This document shows, piece after piece, positions 13,801-28,800 of a DNA stretch of 64,000 bases (positions within the stretch are counted from its first letter, which is position 1; every line of letters starts with the position of its first letter). This DNA is from Galaxea fascicularis (lineage: Eukaryota > Cnidaria > Anthozoa > Scleractinia > Euphylliidae), in NCBI GenBank assembly GCA_948470475.1, contig OX419337.1, forward strand, positions 23,523,791 to 23,587,790. The letters run 5' to 3'. The notes below the pieces were generated by a model. It worked only from the letters and a program-made list of their open reading frames with translations. It was not told the origin of the DNA and made no database searches. Position numbers and translations under genes: made by a program.

Positions 13801-16800
13801 TCATGCACAAATATTTGGCGCAGATCTCTAATAGAAGCCTACCCCTTCCAAATACCCTAAAGTCATTAACAGTTAAGACCTTCAAGTAATCATTTCGAAT
13901 AGGTAAAACGTCCGAAGATACACCCACCGAACCCGTGACTGACAAAGTCATATGAGCCTCTCTTACCTCACAAAGCGACAGTTTCTCCTTCATGTCCTTT
14001 ATTCCGGAAACCACGCCCAGTTCCCATTCGCTCAAAGAGACCTCTACTTCCTGTAAAAAGAGTTGCATCCACGTTGGTACCGTACTTGAGAAGCTTCAAC
14101 ATCATACTCCATTATTGCTTAACTTTGCGTAAGCTTCAGCGAAAGACAAGGATTTATATAACTTGTAAACATATGGAAAACACTTTCATCGTTAAAAATA
14201 ATTTGATGATAGTTCAAGATAGCTGTTATCTTGCTGTAATTAAAGCCCTAATAACGTCTACATAATCGAAATCTTTTATTATGTTCGGCAATCTTTTTCG
14301 AATCATCGGCTCTCAGGAAGAATGATTTGAAACGTTTGAGGCTTCTCTGATTCTCCTAAGAAATCAGTCCCGAGGCAACAACCTCCACCCTGGCACAGAC
14401 CCACCTCCAGATGTGTCGACGACAGCCTTACCTGCAGCACGTGCATACAGCTCTGCACTTGTGTCTGAAAGTCCTGCTGTTGAACTATACATCGAATCAG
14501 TTCCTCTTGTTTCGCCAAAGATTTTCGAATCACGCTGGTTTGCAACTCTTCTAGTGCAGTTAACTGACTTTCAAGGAACACTCGATCGGCATCGTCCGGG
14601 ACCTTGTTTAACAGGAGATGACCTCTGGCCAACAGCCGGCTCAACTGGGGTTGAGTTTGCTCGAGATCATCACAGAGCGCCTGACAAAAAGAAAAAGTGA
14701 AATCAGACAATTTCGGACTTAATCCCGACTCTCTGTGAACCACCTTCGTAAGAATTAAGCAATGGGAGTCAGGAAACGTCTAATCAAAAATCCTGCACAA
14801 GCTCTAGAACTATCCTTTACAGCACAATATACAGCACCACAGGAAAGTGCTGCTCAGTAGCTACCATGTTGAATTGCCACACTTCAGGATTTCATCGACA
14901 AACTCAAACGCTGAAACCACGATGTACAAAATTTGAAGCAACATCACAGAAACGTACTGCCCAGCAGGTTTTACTGGAATGGTTACAATTAAAGAGCTAC
15001 CCACAGTATTTGGGGGTATAAAAAACCTTGTGATTTCACATATCAATTCCAAGAACTGGAACGATATTCAGCACAACAAACCTTGACCGAGGCCAGTTGA
15101 TCCTCCAAAACTTTAAGTTCTGAAGTGCTGATAATCGCCACTCCCAAACTGATATCAGCGTTATGAAGGTCTGTTAATCTCTGATCTAACTCCTTAGTAA
15201 AGGCCGACCACTCGTCTATCTCTCCTTCTACAACCTGAACTTTGTTGAAAATTTTCTCCTTGACATCCGACCAGCGTCCTTGTAGACTCCGAAGTTTGCC
15301 GTCGATAGTTATTCGGCCTTCGCTGTTGCAGCGATCTCGGAGCCGAGAACCTTTTTCTTGGACATCAGAGAGTTGAGCCATGTGGCCTTCAAAACTGTTT
15401 GCGACGGCCTGGAAACGCGAGAGAAGAAAAGAGCGATTTTTAAAACCCACTTTTCTTTCCAAACTGAACCAGCGGCTGTCCACTAATAATAATGATAATA
15501 ATAAAAACATATTGGGCGTTATCCATGCAGTGATCTCAAGTGCATTATGATGCTTTCAAATAAGACCTATATAGGACCTGTTTATACTGGACCTTTCCTA
15601 CCTTGAGTTTAGCCAATTGATTCTGCAGCCCGTTATACCCAGGATCTTTTGTGGTCTCACTGTCATGAAGGCACACTTCGGTGTAATTCAAAATGTCCCC
15701 CAATCGACCCAGATCCTGTTCAAAGTCACTCAGTTCATCGGCCATGCCTTTCAGCTCCTTCATCCTTTGCGTTACCAGATCCTGTATGTTGTTCCACATG
15801 TCATTGATTTGCTGCAGATCAGCTTCAATGGATTGGTTCTCTTCAACTTTACTGCTAAGTTCCTGGCCTTTTACGTTCAGGAAGTCCAGCACAAGTTCTT
15901 GGATGTCCATTTCTTTCCTAAGATCCTGCATAAACAATGGGTGAGAAGAAGTTATACTACCATGTTTTCGGAAAAGAAAGCGTGTATCCGCTTAGAGCCA
16001 AAGCTAATCTACGGTTCGTTGCTGTTCATGACAAATTGCTGCATTCCTATCGTGGTTATTAAAAAAGTTTGCGACGAAACGTATCTATTGCTAACACCTA
16101 TTGAATTCAGCGGTATGCTGCCAAGAAAATTTGAACTAGCTTTACAACCGCTAAACTAAAATAATGATACAAAGCATTACATGTATCCGACAAAGTTCAC
16201 GTTCGCCAAAAAATAGGGAAACGGCCAATAAGTGCTTGAGAAATCCTACTGTGTTCCATTCCCCATAATACCTTCTTTTTATCCAACTCGTCCTTGAGTG
16301 TATCAAGATTCGCTGGTCCTACAAACACTCCAGCATGCTCTCGTTCCAACTCTCCAAGCCACTCGGCCAGTTTGTCTCTGCTCTCTTCAAACTCATTCCA
16401 CATTTGAATGGTTTCTTCGATGACGCATTTGACCGACAGCGTGTCTTGACAGAACTCAGCCCAGTCCTGTTCCAGCTGATTCAACTCGCTTTCCACGGAC
16501 GTTTTGCTTGCGCCCGCGATGACCTGAAGCAGAGAATCACCTTTGTTGTAAACCTCACCAATCAGCTGATCGTTTTTGTCCATTTCGTCAAGAAGTGCCT
16601 GAGATAACAAAAGCAGAGAGGTAATGAGCATAAATATTAACACCCAAATAAGAGATATTGACATTTTTAGCAGCAAACTAACTTTTGCGTTGTATAGCAT
16701 TGCTAAGAATATCTATGATACGGTAATAGAAATGTTTACACTGGATACCAGTTAAATCTTCTTATCAGTTTGTTTAAACCACCACCATCACCCCTGTCAT

Positions 16801-19800
16801 CATTCCTATTATCTTAACAAAATCCGTTTTTTTTGAGCAACTGACCTGCAACTTATCATTCATATCTTCAAGAGTGCTTCTGTTCTTGTACGTTCCACGG
16901 CACCTCTCTAGGGTGGCCAAAGCAGGACAAAACCAGGCACTCCACTCCTGTACAGCAACAATGTAGCCGCTAAACTGTTCAACCACAAGGTCAAGATCCA
17001 CATCCAAATCTGGCACTTGCACAAAAGTGTCCTCGAGTTTGACACCGGCTTCTTCCAAAGTCTTGTCTACCGAAGTGATGTCTAGGTTTATCTTCAGCAT
17101 ATCGTCCTTTAACTCTTCGAGTTCGGCCTTCTGGGATCTCAAGTCATCTTCCAAAGTCTGAATAAAGAAGAAAGAAAAAAGACGATTGCTTCAATTCAAA
17201 CAATACACGGACCTTTGAAATTGTTATTATCTTAGGAAACAGTTGCAAGATAGGTTGGAAGTCATGGTCACCTCAACTTAGGATAGCTTCATGATTCTGA
17301 CTCAGAACCGCAATTTGTAACGTACAAGGGCGGGTTCCTAAAGCAACAGTAGACATGGGGAGGCCATGGGCAACGGGAAAGCTTTTTTAAAATTACTCTT
17401 TCACCCGCATCTATTGCAATAAATGTGCTATTTTCTCAAGTAGTTATTTTTCCTAGATTGAACTCAGACTCTCGTCATGGTTGAATTAAATTGTGCAGAT
17501 ACAGAGCGCAGTACAGAGAATACTTCGTCAAACGTAGGTTTCATTATCTGAAACGCACCTATTTTCTAATGTTGTTTGTTACTGTTCTTTACTTCTATAC
17601 AAACAAATAGTCATCGTATCACTCGAGAGCTCCATTAAACACGATAAGAATTTAATTTGAGAGTCCAAACAGGTCCGTTACTACTTTACCATTCAACCTC
17701 GATCTTTTCTACAAACCTTGCTTTCTCGTAGTTTACGTTGCACCTCCTCCGCCGAATCATCGGTCGTGTAAGCACACACAGAGAGTCTCTTACAAGTGTT
17801 GACAATCCTCTCTATGACGTCATCAAGCAGAGCTCTGATTTCATGTTCTGTTTTGTCAGGCCTGGATGTCTCTTCTCCAGTCACTGTCTCCAAACTCTCC
17901 TTTGAGCACTGCTCCACCTGTAAAAAAAGAAGACAGACATTATTCTTGATTTGTGTTGATGTACAATCTATTTAATAAAGGAAATGAAGTTGTTATGATT
18001 ATGATTATCATTGTCGTTATTAATACTACCTGTCGGTTACTTCTGCTTTGATTGGTCGGCGGCGTGTCAAAGTAACGAGCAATTACATTTTTTATCGGCT
18101 GTGAGTCTTAAACTATATCTATCATCATTACCTGAATGGAAGTGTCCATTCCCTCCACAGCGTCTACCGTAGAATAATCTTGACCGGATAGCGTACCCTC
18201 ACGTGACCTCCCTTCAAGCAAGTTAGGCTCACTTCCGCCTACAAAAACACTTCCGCTTCCGAGAACGCTGTCGATGAATATTCCCGCGTTTTCATCGTAA
18301 TCCTCGTCCCTGTTATCGATGTTAATTGAAAACGTACTGCTAGAGCTCCACAGTGTATCCATAGACGCCTCGTATGATCGTTTCCGATCACGTACGTCCA
18401 AAGAGTTCTCGCTCCCGAAAGAGAACCTCCGAATCCCGACGCGGCGCATCGGACCAGAATCGAGCATTTCCGGAAGGAACTCGTCTTCCCTATCCTCCTG
18501 AATACTTAGCGGTGCAGGAACAGACGAGGGTCGCCGGAGTTTTTCCATGGTCTCTCTTTGTGCTTCATCCACAGGGATACCAGCCATTTCGTGTACGCTC
18601 TCCCACTCTTGAAAGAAAGGTTCGAAAGATTCGCTCATGTCTACTTCCAAGTTTTGAGAGAAATCGTCGACTAGCTTCAGCGCTTGAAGACTGAGTTTCT
18701 TCAGCTGGTCCTCGCGGGAGGCCACTTGATCCTACGAATGAACAACACCGAAGCCTATTAACAAGGTTAGTCCTTTACCAATATCCCTAGTACCTGCAAC
18801 ATCTTTCTATTTCCCACAAAAACTATCAAAGTTTACCTACAGCATCCCGTCTCATTGTACTAAAATGTTTCCGCCAGCTATTTACACAGCTGTGGCCAGA
18901 GACCACGCGGAGAAGAGCCTATTAGGCAAGAGGACAAACACAACGGCAACAAAGAGGCACCAAAAACTCCAAATAAACGCATGATCAAACCTTTAACTTC
19001 CGCCGTCGTATGACCACTTCCGGTTCATTGTCGTCTTGGTCAGCGGTTGTTCCCAACTCCTTCTTGACGTCAGTGATCCATTGCTGGATTTCTTTCTTGT
19101 CCTTTTCGAGAACTTCAAACTCATTCGCAACCTGCTCCAGCGCCTGTTTCTTAACGCCAACCTTATCAGAGAAAACAGGAAACAACCTTAAATAGACAAG
19201 CCTATCGTCACGCAAGGTCCCAAGTCACGCAAGATTACAGTCACCTACATCACGAGTGTCCACTGTTTTAAAAATTTAGGCATCAGGGTGGGCAACAGTC
19301 GAAGGAAGCAAATTGATACCTGAACTTTAGCTTCATGCCATTTCTTATTAACCAATCGGAGCTGTGTTTCAAATCCTTCCATATCCACTAGTCCATCTCC
19401 CTGCTTTAGTTCTTCTAGCAACTGCAAAGCTTCCTGATTCACTGCTTCCAACACTGATTCGTTGTCTTCAATATCCTGGCCAAAGGCCTGCAATTACAAC
19501 GATACACAATGAAGAGGTCACGTATGAAAGAGTCAGTGGGCAACTTATACACTGCTTAAGCTGGTTCAATAGCAATCGATCCGAGTTACAGAAAGCTAGT
19601 TTTACATCCAATATCCAACAATAACTAACATGGACCGCTTATCGAAATGACACTCATTTACATTGTCCACGACAACGTCGCCATTAAGACTCCACTATTT
19701 GCCTTAAATGTCTACAAAAAGAAGTTTGCTGAAGGAAGATATCACGCATTTTAAACCTTTTCCCTCAAAAATTCTTTAAAGGTGAATCAAGAAAATACAT

Positions 19801-22800
19801 TTAACGGGCTTTTTGCATGCTTTTTTTGTGAATGGAACTCTAGTTAGTTTTGGGAGCAAGCTCTCTGCGAGTAACAGGGTTGCGAGAGTTGGCTCGCAGG
19901 CCAACCACAGCGGAACGAATTTGAACTTTGACGTTTATACAAGGTGCATTAGCTACCTCACATTCCTCAATTTGCTTCTTGCAGTCATTCGCGTTCTTAA
20001 CATATCTCTTTGTGACGATTCCGTGTGTGTTCTTGAAGAAGGCATTCATCTTGTGTTTCTGTTCAGCAAACTTGTGCCATTTGCCCGTCACTCTCTGGAA
20101 AAACTCTCTCTTTTCTGAGATGTTCTTCTGTAGTGATTCAAAGCGTTCAATCAGCTCCTGTATTTCTCTCATTGCGCAGCCATCCTCATCCACTTCTCCC
20201 ATATCCTTGGCAGCCTTACTCAGCGCTTCCAAATCCCGCTTGTGGGCGTTCAGTCGATCAAGAATTCCCTAGAACGACACAGAGACCCACAGACTTACCG
20301 CACGGCGCTGACTGTTTTCTAATCACTTAGATGTTTAACAAATCAAACCTCAAGACGCGTAATCCATACCTGATATGCTGTAAGCTGATCTTGAGCGCTG
20401 TCTATCCGACAGCTTGTCGCGTTCTGCACTTCCGCGTCTCCTTCTTTCTTCTTCAACCAGCGGATCATCTTCAGCTTGTTCCTGGTGAAGTCCCACCACT
20501 TTTTCGCCGTTTTCTCGATGCTTTTCTTCTTCTCTTCCACGTCCTAATTTATATATAAGCATCGTCATAATCAACGTCTTTATCATCATCAGATCATAAT
20601 GGTTTCAGGACGTCAGTAAGGGAATTTAAGACTTGAACTTAAAGGAAATTTCAATGAGGGTTCATTGGTGCTCAACAAATAGCAGGAAAAAACTGCGTTG
20701 AAACGCGGATCGGTTAAATTATTAGTTGCTGCGTTGATGCAATTATTGCAACAAGTTCAAGTCAGTTCTACTTTACGCAAATTGGGTCAATAGCCATACA
20801 AGTCTGGGCTACAAACAGCAATATATGGGTTATTTTATGGCAAATCTCCCTCTAACGAACTGGAAGAATTGTTGACTTTCTTGACTAAACACCCAACTAG
20901 ATTCACACCACACCTGTATCACCGTATGCCACTCCGTGTTCAAGTCACCAAGCTTCTCCTCGAATGCCACAGCTTGACCAGAAGATTCCTGTTGCAGCAT
21001 CAGATGACCTTCTTTCACAACTACATCCAGATCAAGGCACTGCTGTTTCCACATATCCACCTTGGCCTACAGTCGTAATAGAACAAAACTGATAAGGTTG
21101 TTTTCATGTACCCCGTACGTGTCTTGAACAAAATCAAAGTAATTACATACTGTGGCCGAACACAACAGATGCAAAGATGATGGCGTGGTTTTCGAATTGG
21201 TGTCTAAAACCAGAATCAAAGCAAATACTCTGGCTAATCACAACAGACACAGACTGAAACTAACCAAACAGATCTAGGTGTTTTGACGCAGGCCTTTGAT
21301 TTTAATGTAGTCACTGAATTTGTAAAACTTTCTGCTTCTTTGTGACATCACTCACATTTTAAGAAATTATCAAAGTTCCTGTGGTCATTATGCAGCTCTA
21401 ATATTCCCTTTTCTCATTCTTACGTTTTACCTTAGCCTTCCTCGATTCTTCCTTGATTTTCTCCAGCACTGTGGGCGGTATATCCTTAGCCGTACTCAGC
21501 TTCTCTTCGATCTTTTCGAGGTACTGTACCACGTGTTTAGACGAGTCCAGGTAATGACGCGACAACACTAACAATTGGTACCTTCCGGCAGCCCATCGTA
21601 ACATCTCATCCCACCGATCGGTTAACTTCGTGAGCTTCTCGCCTAGTTGTTCGGCTTCGTCCCCTTTGCTGGCTTGAAGTCGAACTTCGCGACCCTCTTT
21701 AACGAGGGATTCCAATGATCCTTGGCGGCCTCTGAAATTTGACTGAAACTCCTAGCGATTGAAAACACCGAATTTAGTAAATAACAAAGGATAAGAAATT
21801 CACAGAGTGGCTCTTCATATTTATTCACGAAGGACGCGAGTGACACCTCGGCATGTCTTCTCAACCGACAAATTTTCTTGGCTCTTACTTTCACTGGTGT
21901 TTACCAGAGCGAAACAATAACTAGGCGCAATCAGGCCAGACTACAATAGACTGCAATCATCACAATAACTATCTATTGAATCACTCACCTCCAGTCCCTT
22001 TAACTGCTGCACAGCCTCCTGCTCATCACGTGGTTTCTCAATCTTAGTAAACCCTTCCATTTCCTCGACCCAGGCCAAAAACGCGTCCAATTTTTCATAG
22101 AAGCTTTTCCAGCTTCGAAGTTCTCCTTTCAAAGTCTCGACCCGTTCTGGAATGCTGTTTGCAAGTGATTCCCACTTCCTTTTGAGTGAGTCACATTTAT
22201 CGTCAACTGTTTTGTCTTCTATGTACATCATGTACTTCCCAGTGTTGGAGAGTTCTTGGTAGTTTTCAACGGCTGACAGAAAATCTTTTTCACAGTTTTG
22301 CATATCTCGTTTTACACCCTAGAATTAAAAAACTTCTTTTAGCAAAGTCAGAAGGTAAGGAGGATTAACGTCCATCTAACAAGCAATAAGGAAATTCAAG
22401 GTAGAAATTTGCTAGTTCAACCAGTACATGTTAAGTGAATGAAAATCAGTCTCGGTTTATTTAAATACTTCCTTTCACCCAAATATATGGTAGCCATATA
22501 TAGTAGGTATAATAAGGTAGCGTAACATAGGGGGTAGGCCTCAAGGCGGGGTTTCTTTACTATACCTCATAATAAGCCAGTGCCTCTCTCAAGCAATCTT
22601 CATCTCTACTCGACAAACCCTGTTCGTTCATCAGCTGATCTTCAGCCTCGACTACCCAGGCTTCCATGCTCCCTAACATGTCCTCTCGTTCGGCCCAGTC
22701 CATTCTTAGATCGTCCAAATCAATCAGCTTTTTCTCGGCCCGTTTCACGGCTAGGTTCCATTTCTCCTCAAGTTGTTTAAGCGTGTCTTTAATGTCCAGG

Positions 22801-25800
22801 TCCTTCAGTCTCATGCTGGCTGACAGCTCAGAGCCTTTCCAGATTAAGTTGTCCAAAACTCCTCTTAATTCCCGCAGGTCCGCGAGCAGTAACTGCAAAA
22901 AGGGACAGATGAGTGAGAAATAAATGATTTGTCATTATGCTTGCGATGAAAATGCTCTGTTCGATATCGGTTGAAAAACGAAAACAGAATCTCAACTGAA
23001 GCGGTTGATAGCGGAGTACAATGGTCTACCAATATGATAAAAGAAACTTGAAAAAGTAAAGCTGATTCAGGAAAAAAGCTTCTCGCTCAATGTCGTCCGA
23101 CAGTCTCATCGTGTTATCAGTGCGAAAGAAAAACCAGCCTTCTCGCTGCCGTTTAAACGGAAAAACTGACACGAGCAAAACAGGCAACCCAGTACCATTT
23201 GAAGAGGATACCCATTCTATTCAAACAGGAAAACGACTTGGATACCCATTCTGTCCCAACAGAAAGCCCAGACTCATTCGAACAGGACACCCATTCTACA
23301 CAAACAACTATATCAATCCCAATACCACCCAGATCCCCCAAAAAGAGGTTAACCAATGCCTGTTACATAAAATACCCAAACATAATAACAATTAGAATAC
23401 ACCACACAAGTGAAGAGGGCTTGGTTAACTCGGAGGTGATTAGCAAAGTACCAAGCAGCCGAAGAGAAACAAACGGCCTCCTGTTTCGGTTTCCGAAAAG
23501 AAAGTTATTTGAATAAACGCTAGTTACTCAGCTTGTGTGGTATATACTAAAACAATTATTCACCTCAGTGTCAGTGAAAGTGGTGGATTTTTACCTCGCC
23601 CCTTCTCGGCTCGGTAAATATCCGGCCACCACTATTCACCTCCGCTTCGGCGTATAATTGTTAATTACGGTCCATCTGGAGACGCAGTAAAATTTACGTT
23701 GCGGCAAGCAATTTGATTTTGTTCCACTACTTCAATTGGTGCACTGAATTTAAACCTGTGGTAAGACCGAAAAAAAATTTTTTTAACTGTTTTAGTATGT
23801 AATAAGTGTCTTTAGAGATGCAACAATTTACTGCGACTGACCTACGAATACTTCTATTTGCCTTGACGAATACAAAAAGAATACAGCAATATTCACCTTC
23901 TCTTCTTCAATCCGAGCCGCCACCTCATCTGAGCTCCCAAAGTAAGGCAGCTGTGCCTCAAGCTTCTCCTCTAGTTCTTCAAAACGTGACGTAAACTCCT
24001 GAAATACCTCTTGATACTCGTTGAGCGGCTTGAGTCCCTGCTCTGCGCTGTTCTCAGACATCCTTGCTTTCTCAAACAGCTCATTCCAGCGCTCCCTCAA
24101 ACTGCACAGCCTAGCTTTGAAATGCATCGTGCCAGCGTCCACTACTCCTTCTGACATCCTGCGCGCTTCTTCCGAAAACACAAAAAAGCTTTGGCGACGC
24201 TGGAATAATTCGTTTGATACTCCCTGGTAAAACAAGACACAATATTAAATTACATCAACAAAGTTTTGTCAACCTCGTAAGTAAGATCTTTTCGAAACGC
24301 AAAAATTCAGTAACCGACAGTTTAGAAGCACCTACATTTTAGCGACGCTAACAACGATCACCAACACACTTCACTGATCAGCAGTGAAGAATATCATTAA
24401 CCAGGATATTGAACATGCTCCAACTTACTTCTTGCTCAAAGCTAACCGTACCGGTTCCTAGAAAAATCTGTCCGATGCTTTCAAAGGCTGCGGGACTAAA
24501 AATTCCGCCGTCATAGCGAGCAACATATTCTGAAATACTTAAAAACCTTTTACTTCTTCTACACACAAACATGGAATCGTACCACAGTTTCTGAACAAAT
24601 TAAGTTTGCTGAAAGCAGCTTACAATTGCCTCAAGTATAACAAACTCCAGGGTCAGACCAGCGCTCACCTTAATTTGAGCCAGCCATTCTTGTGACACGC
24701 GGTTGTCTCTGCGAGATCTCTCCAGACGTGAGTCAACATTATCCATGTACTCTTCAAACCTGTCAAGTTGTTCCTGGAATCCTTCCCACTGCTTACACTT
24801 CGCGTCTAAGCTTTCCAAATGCGCTGCAATCTCGTCAAAGAGAGACTTCTTCAGCGACGATATGCTGTTGAGTTGGTACTCAATTCTCGCGTTGCAATCT
24901 TCGCTGGCTCCCATTTTTATGGTTGTCCCGAGAGAGAAGATGAAGTTGTATTCTGCCAATCGAGTTTGAAGATCTTGTTGAAAGTCCTGGGAACAAAGAA
25001 AAAGGAAAATTGTCAAACTATTTAAAAGAGCTCAATTTTTGGCTTCTCTTTTTTTCCCCAAGTTTCCAAGTTCTGAAATGTAAATTCGCCAAAATTCGTT
25101 TGATTTCGTCCTCTTACATTTGTAAGAGAATTTTGCGATGATCAGGTAGAAATCTAGGATCCACAAAACCCGTTGCAGCGCCCATTTACGAGAAGCATCT
25201 TTAACCAATTAGACAAGAAATTTAAATTGTGTACACCACATCAAATCAGTGTATTGTTATTCACAGCTAAGGAGTATTTAGGAATTCAATTCTTTCCCCA
25301 CACCTGTACTTCTTGTCTCTGTTCATTGACCCCTTCCATGCCAGTAACATTAAGTGCCTTTCTCCGTGTCATCTCTACCTCCCCCTGGGCCAACACTTCT
25401 TTAAACCCTTCTAATGCCTCGTTAAACTGAGACCAGTTGTTCAGCGCTGTCTCCAATTCCTCTTGTCTCTGTTTGCAGTCTCTGAACACTTCATGCGAAA
25501 ACGTTTCCAGTCGCATGACGTTAGATTCAACTAAATCCAATGCACCTTCCATCAACACCAGCTCTTTTCCCTGTGAGATCGCTTCTTCAATTTGCATTTG
25601 ATGAGATTCCAGTGACTGAATTATGTCCTGAGATTAGATAACAAGTGCAAGTTGTTAAAGATCCTCCCTAAAATACGGTATTTTTTTTTCACAGATCAAG
25701 AGCTGTAAGGAACCTTTTCCTTTGGAATAACGTTAACACTCGGATAAATTGCCATCGTAACCTACATCAGTCGTTGCTCGCGTCAAAGGACGAGCAAAGT

Positions 25801-28800
25801 CTTTTAAAAGGAATCCATGACCAACATAGGCTCTGAGAAAAGGTGGTCAGCACATCACCTAGCCTCAACCCAACCCTGATATGCGATAGGACAGACTACA
25901 GCACCAGAAACTACTTTCCGTACTATTTGCGATTAGTGTGTCGGTTCCATTAAGCCCCCTTCACATTTTAATCGTAGAGGAAGATGTCCAATGACGTGTG
26001 ATCGAAACTGAGGCAGATGGGGGAGGAGGGGAGGGGGGGATCAACGACATAACTACTTTGAGTGAGTATCTAGCCCCAGATCCCCTACCTTGACACCCTC
26101 AAGTTCGTTCTCAACATCTACCACACCATCCAAGCAAAATTCCACTTCTAGGCGACTCTTCACTTCATTTAGGAACGTGACATGCTTTTGAGTACACTGT
26201 TGATGCTGAAAGCACTGAAGCATGATAGGGAGTCTGTTACTTATGTCACGCACGACTGGTAATGCCGCTTGCATTCGTTCTCTCACGGAGCGCACATCTT
26301 GAGTAATCTCTTGATTGTTGGATGAGCTGGAAAGCTTTGCTGAAAGCTCATTCAATGTCTTTAACAACTGTAATTTACTGTCCACTTCGCCAGCGAGTGA
26401 CTGTGAAAATCAGAATTGCAAAACAATTACTGAAAAATTAGCCAAGTTCAGCATTGCCAATATTGTAACAAGGTGGTTCCAACTTTTGATTCTGTGGATA
26501 AAATCCTAAAGTGTGACCATTCACACGAAAGCTACCAGCATTACTATCTTATGATGCTGTTAGTTACCCTATACGAGGTAGTCAACAATTACCTGAAAAT
26601 TCTCCATGAGCGGTTGAAATTCATTGTAGTCTTGTACGTTGTCCACCGCATTACACGCCTTTTCCACGTCCTGAACCCACTGAGAAAGTGTCTGCAGTTT
26701 ATCTCTATAATCAGAGAAATTCTCCGCCACGATCTGCATTCTGGGGTGAAGCCCTTCGATGTTGGTCTTCACCCCTTCCCATTGAGTCCGAAGCTGTTGT
26801 ATAACAGTTCCAAACTTTTCCTCTTCGAGGGCTGATTGTAACTTTGATTTAACCTCTTGGAGGTCATTAAAACCTTTCTCGACGCTGTTAAATGCACCAG
26901 GATTTGCCAGCACGCGCTGAACAAACAAAGATACATAGTGAAAGTTACGATCAAGATGCACATAAATCTAATAGATTTTTATGTGTCCTTTTTTTACAAG
27001 ACTCGTTTATAATCATTATAAATAAATAAATAAAATAAATACTTAATAGGCCATTTCTCAGTTCATGTCTGCCTCCTCTTCAAAGCGAGTCTAAGTGCGA
27101 AGTTTTTGTGATGGTAATTAGATCTACTTTACATATGAATGAAAACTAATTTTCATAACAAAAACTTCGCACTTAGGCTCTCTTTGAAGAGGAGGCAGAC
27201 ATGAACTCGGAAATGGCCTATTGACCACTCCCCTAGAGGGGCTTTTCAGGGCCAATGAAACAAAGAATACAAATGAAAACAACAGAGTTAAGAATCCCAA
27301 CTGGCGGGGAGGCAAACCAAAACCATTATGAAAACTATGCAAACAGTGTGCTTAGTGTTGTTTCGAGATTTCTGGAACAAATCTCTTTTAGCCTTGATTA
27401 TCACTATCTACAGAGAGATGAGTTGCTACTGTTGTGTCAGCTTCTGTCAAACGTCTACAAGTGTTTCTACTAATCTTATACTTCACGCTAATCTTCACGG
27501 ATATAGGACCCAGTGCAAAAATGGCTACCTTTAAATAATTCTTTTGTTCATATTCAAGATTGCCTGACTAACCTCGCTCGGGATAACAAATTCTTTAGAA
27601 TTTTTGACTCAAAAACGAGGTTAGTCAGGCTATTTTGAAAATGAACAAAAGAATAATCTAAAGGTAGCCATTTTTGAATAGGGTCTTGTTTTGTTACAAT
27701 TAGGTTAAGAGCTAGAGATTTATCTGCCATATACTGGGTGATGAATGGTGCATGGTATCGTTCGTTCTGAGAAAGATGTCTCTCTAACAAAGATTTCGAA
27801 CAGTGTTTTTAGCAAAGAAAATGAAAAACAAAGACAACAGAGACGAAGGCAAGAGTAAGGAAAGTAGAAAAAATTTAAGAACAAAAAATGACTAAACTCT
27901 ACCTGATATCGCTCGTGAATGTCCGCACTGTATCCCAGGGTACTAAAGAGACGGTTCACCTCAGCCCACTCCTTATGAAGACCCTCAATGTCCCTTTCTA
28001 ATGACGCCCGTAAATCTTCAAAATGGCCCTTAATCAGGCGTGATTTTTCTCGGTTGTATACTTCATCCCACTCTTGAGCAATGAACGTGGCTTCACCATC
28101 AAGGCGCCGTTTGACTTGTTCGTTTGGTATGATAGCTCGCAGTTGTTCGTGTGTTTGTAAAAGATCGTTGCAGGTGGCTTGAATGCTGTCAAGTTCCTCA
28201 CCAGACGCCTTAAAATCACGAGAAGAAAATGCCGTAAACGTAAGAATAAAAGGGAACAATAGACATATGTAAAAAGGGCCGTTTTCCTGGCCTGCATGGC
28301 AGGCGTTCGAAGAAGGGCGAATTCGCGCGCACTCTGATCGCGCTTCCCGCTTCTCGTTTTCCCCTCTCCCTCCTCTTTGATCGCCTGCCAAGCAAGTTAA
28401 GAAGAGGAGGAATAGAAAAAATACACAAGAAAAGATGAATGCACGGAGAATTCGTCACCTGGGATAAATCTGATTCAAAAGTCCAGGAGCGCATTTTTCT
28501 GGCGTTTTCTTCAAAATACCCCAGCAGTTTATAGCACTCTTGCAAGTTACGAGAATGTGATTCTACTCCCCCTTGGACAACTTTCCACTTGGTGTTAAGG
28601 AAAGCGATTCTTTCTTGTGGTTTGGAGAAGTCGACGTTATCAGCCAGCGAACTTCGGACCTGCAGGTACAATTGATTCCTGCTCTCCACGAATTGACTGT
28701 GTTGGTCGGTGTCTTCAAAAAGATGCTATGTAAAACGAGAACAAACCACAGTTAGAGCTCCAAGGCGGATTATAGCGGTTCCTCGATTTTAAAACGTAAA

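Noticed and set aside
23090..23516. Overlapping plus-strand frames with Pro/Thr-rich translations
   Set aside because: They are produced by the short imperfect DNA repeat (acccattct) in an intron, with no start context or splice support.
24378..24572. Minus-strand frame with a perfect GTAAGT donor between two spectrin exons
   Set aside because: The neighbouring exons (24669-24986 and 23897-24223) already join in phase 0 as whole repeats. The frame has no spectrin pattern, and its acceptor is in the wrong phase.
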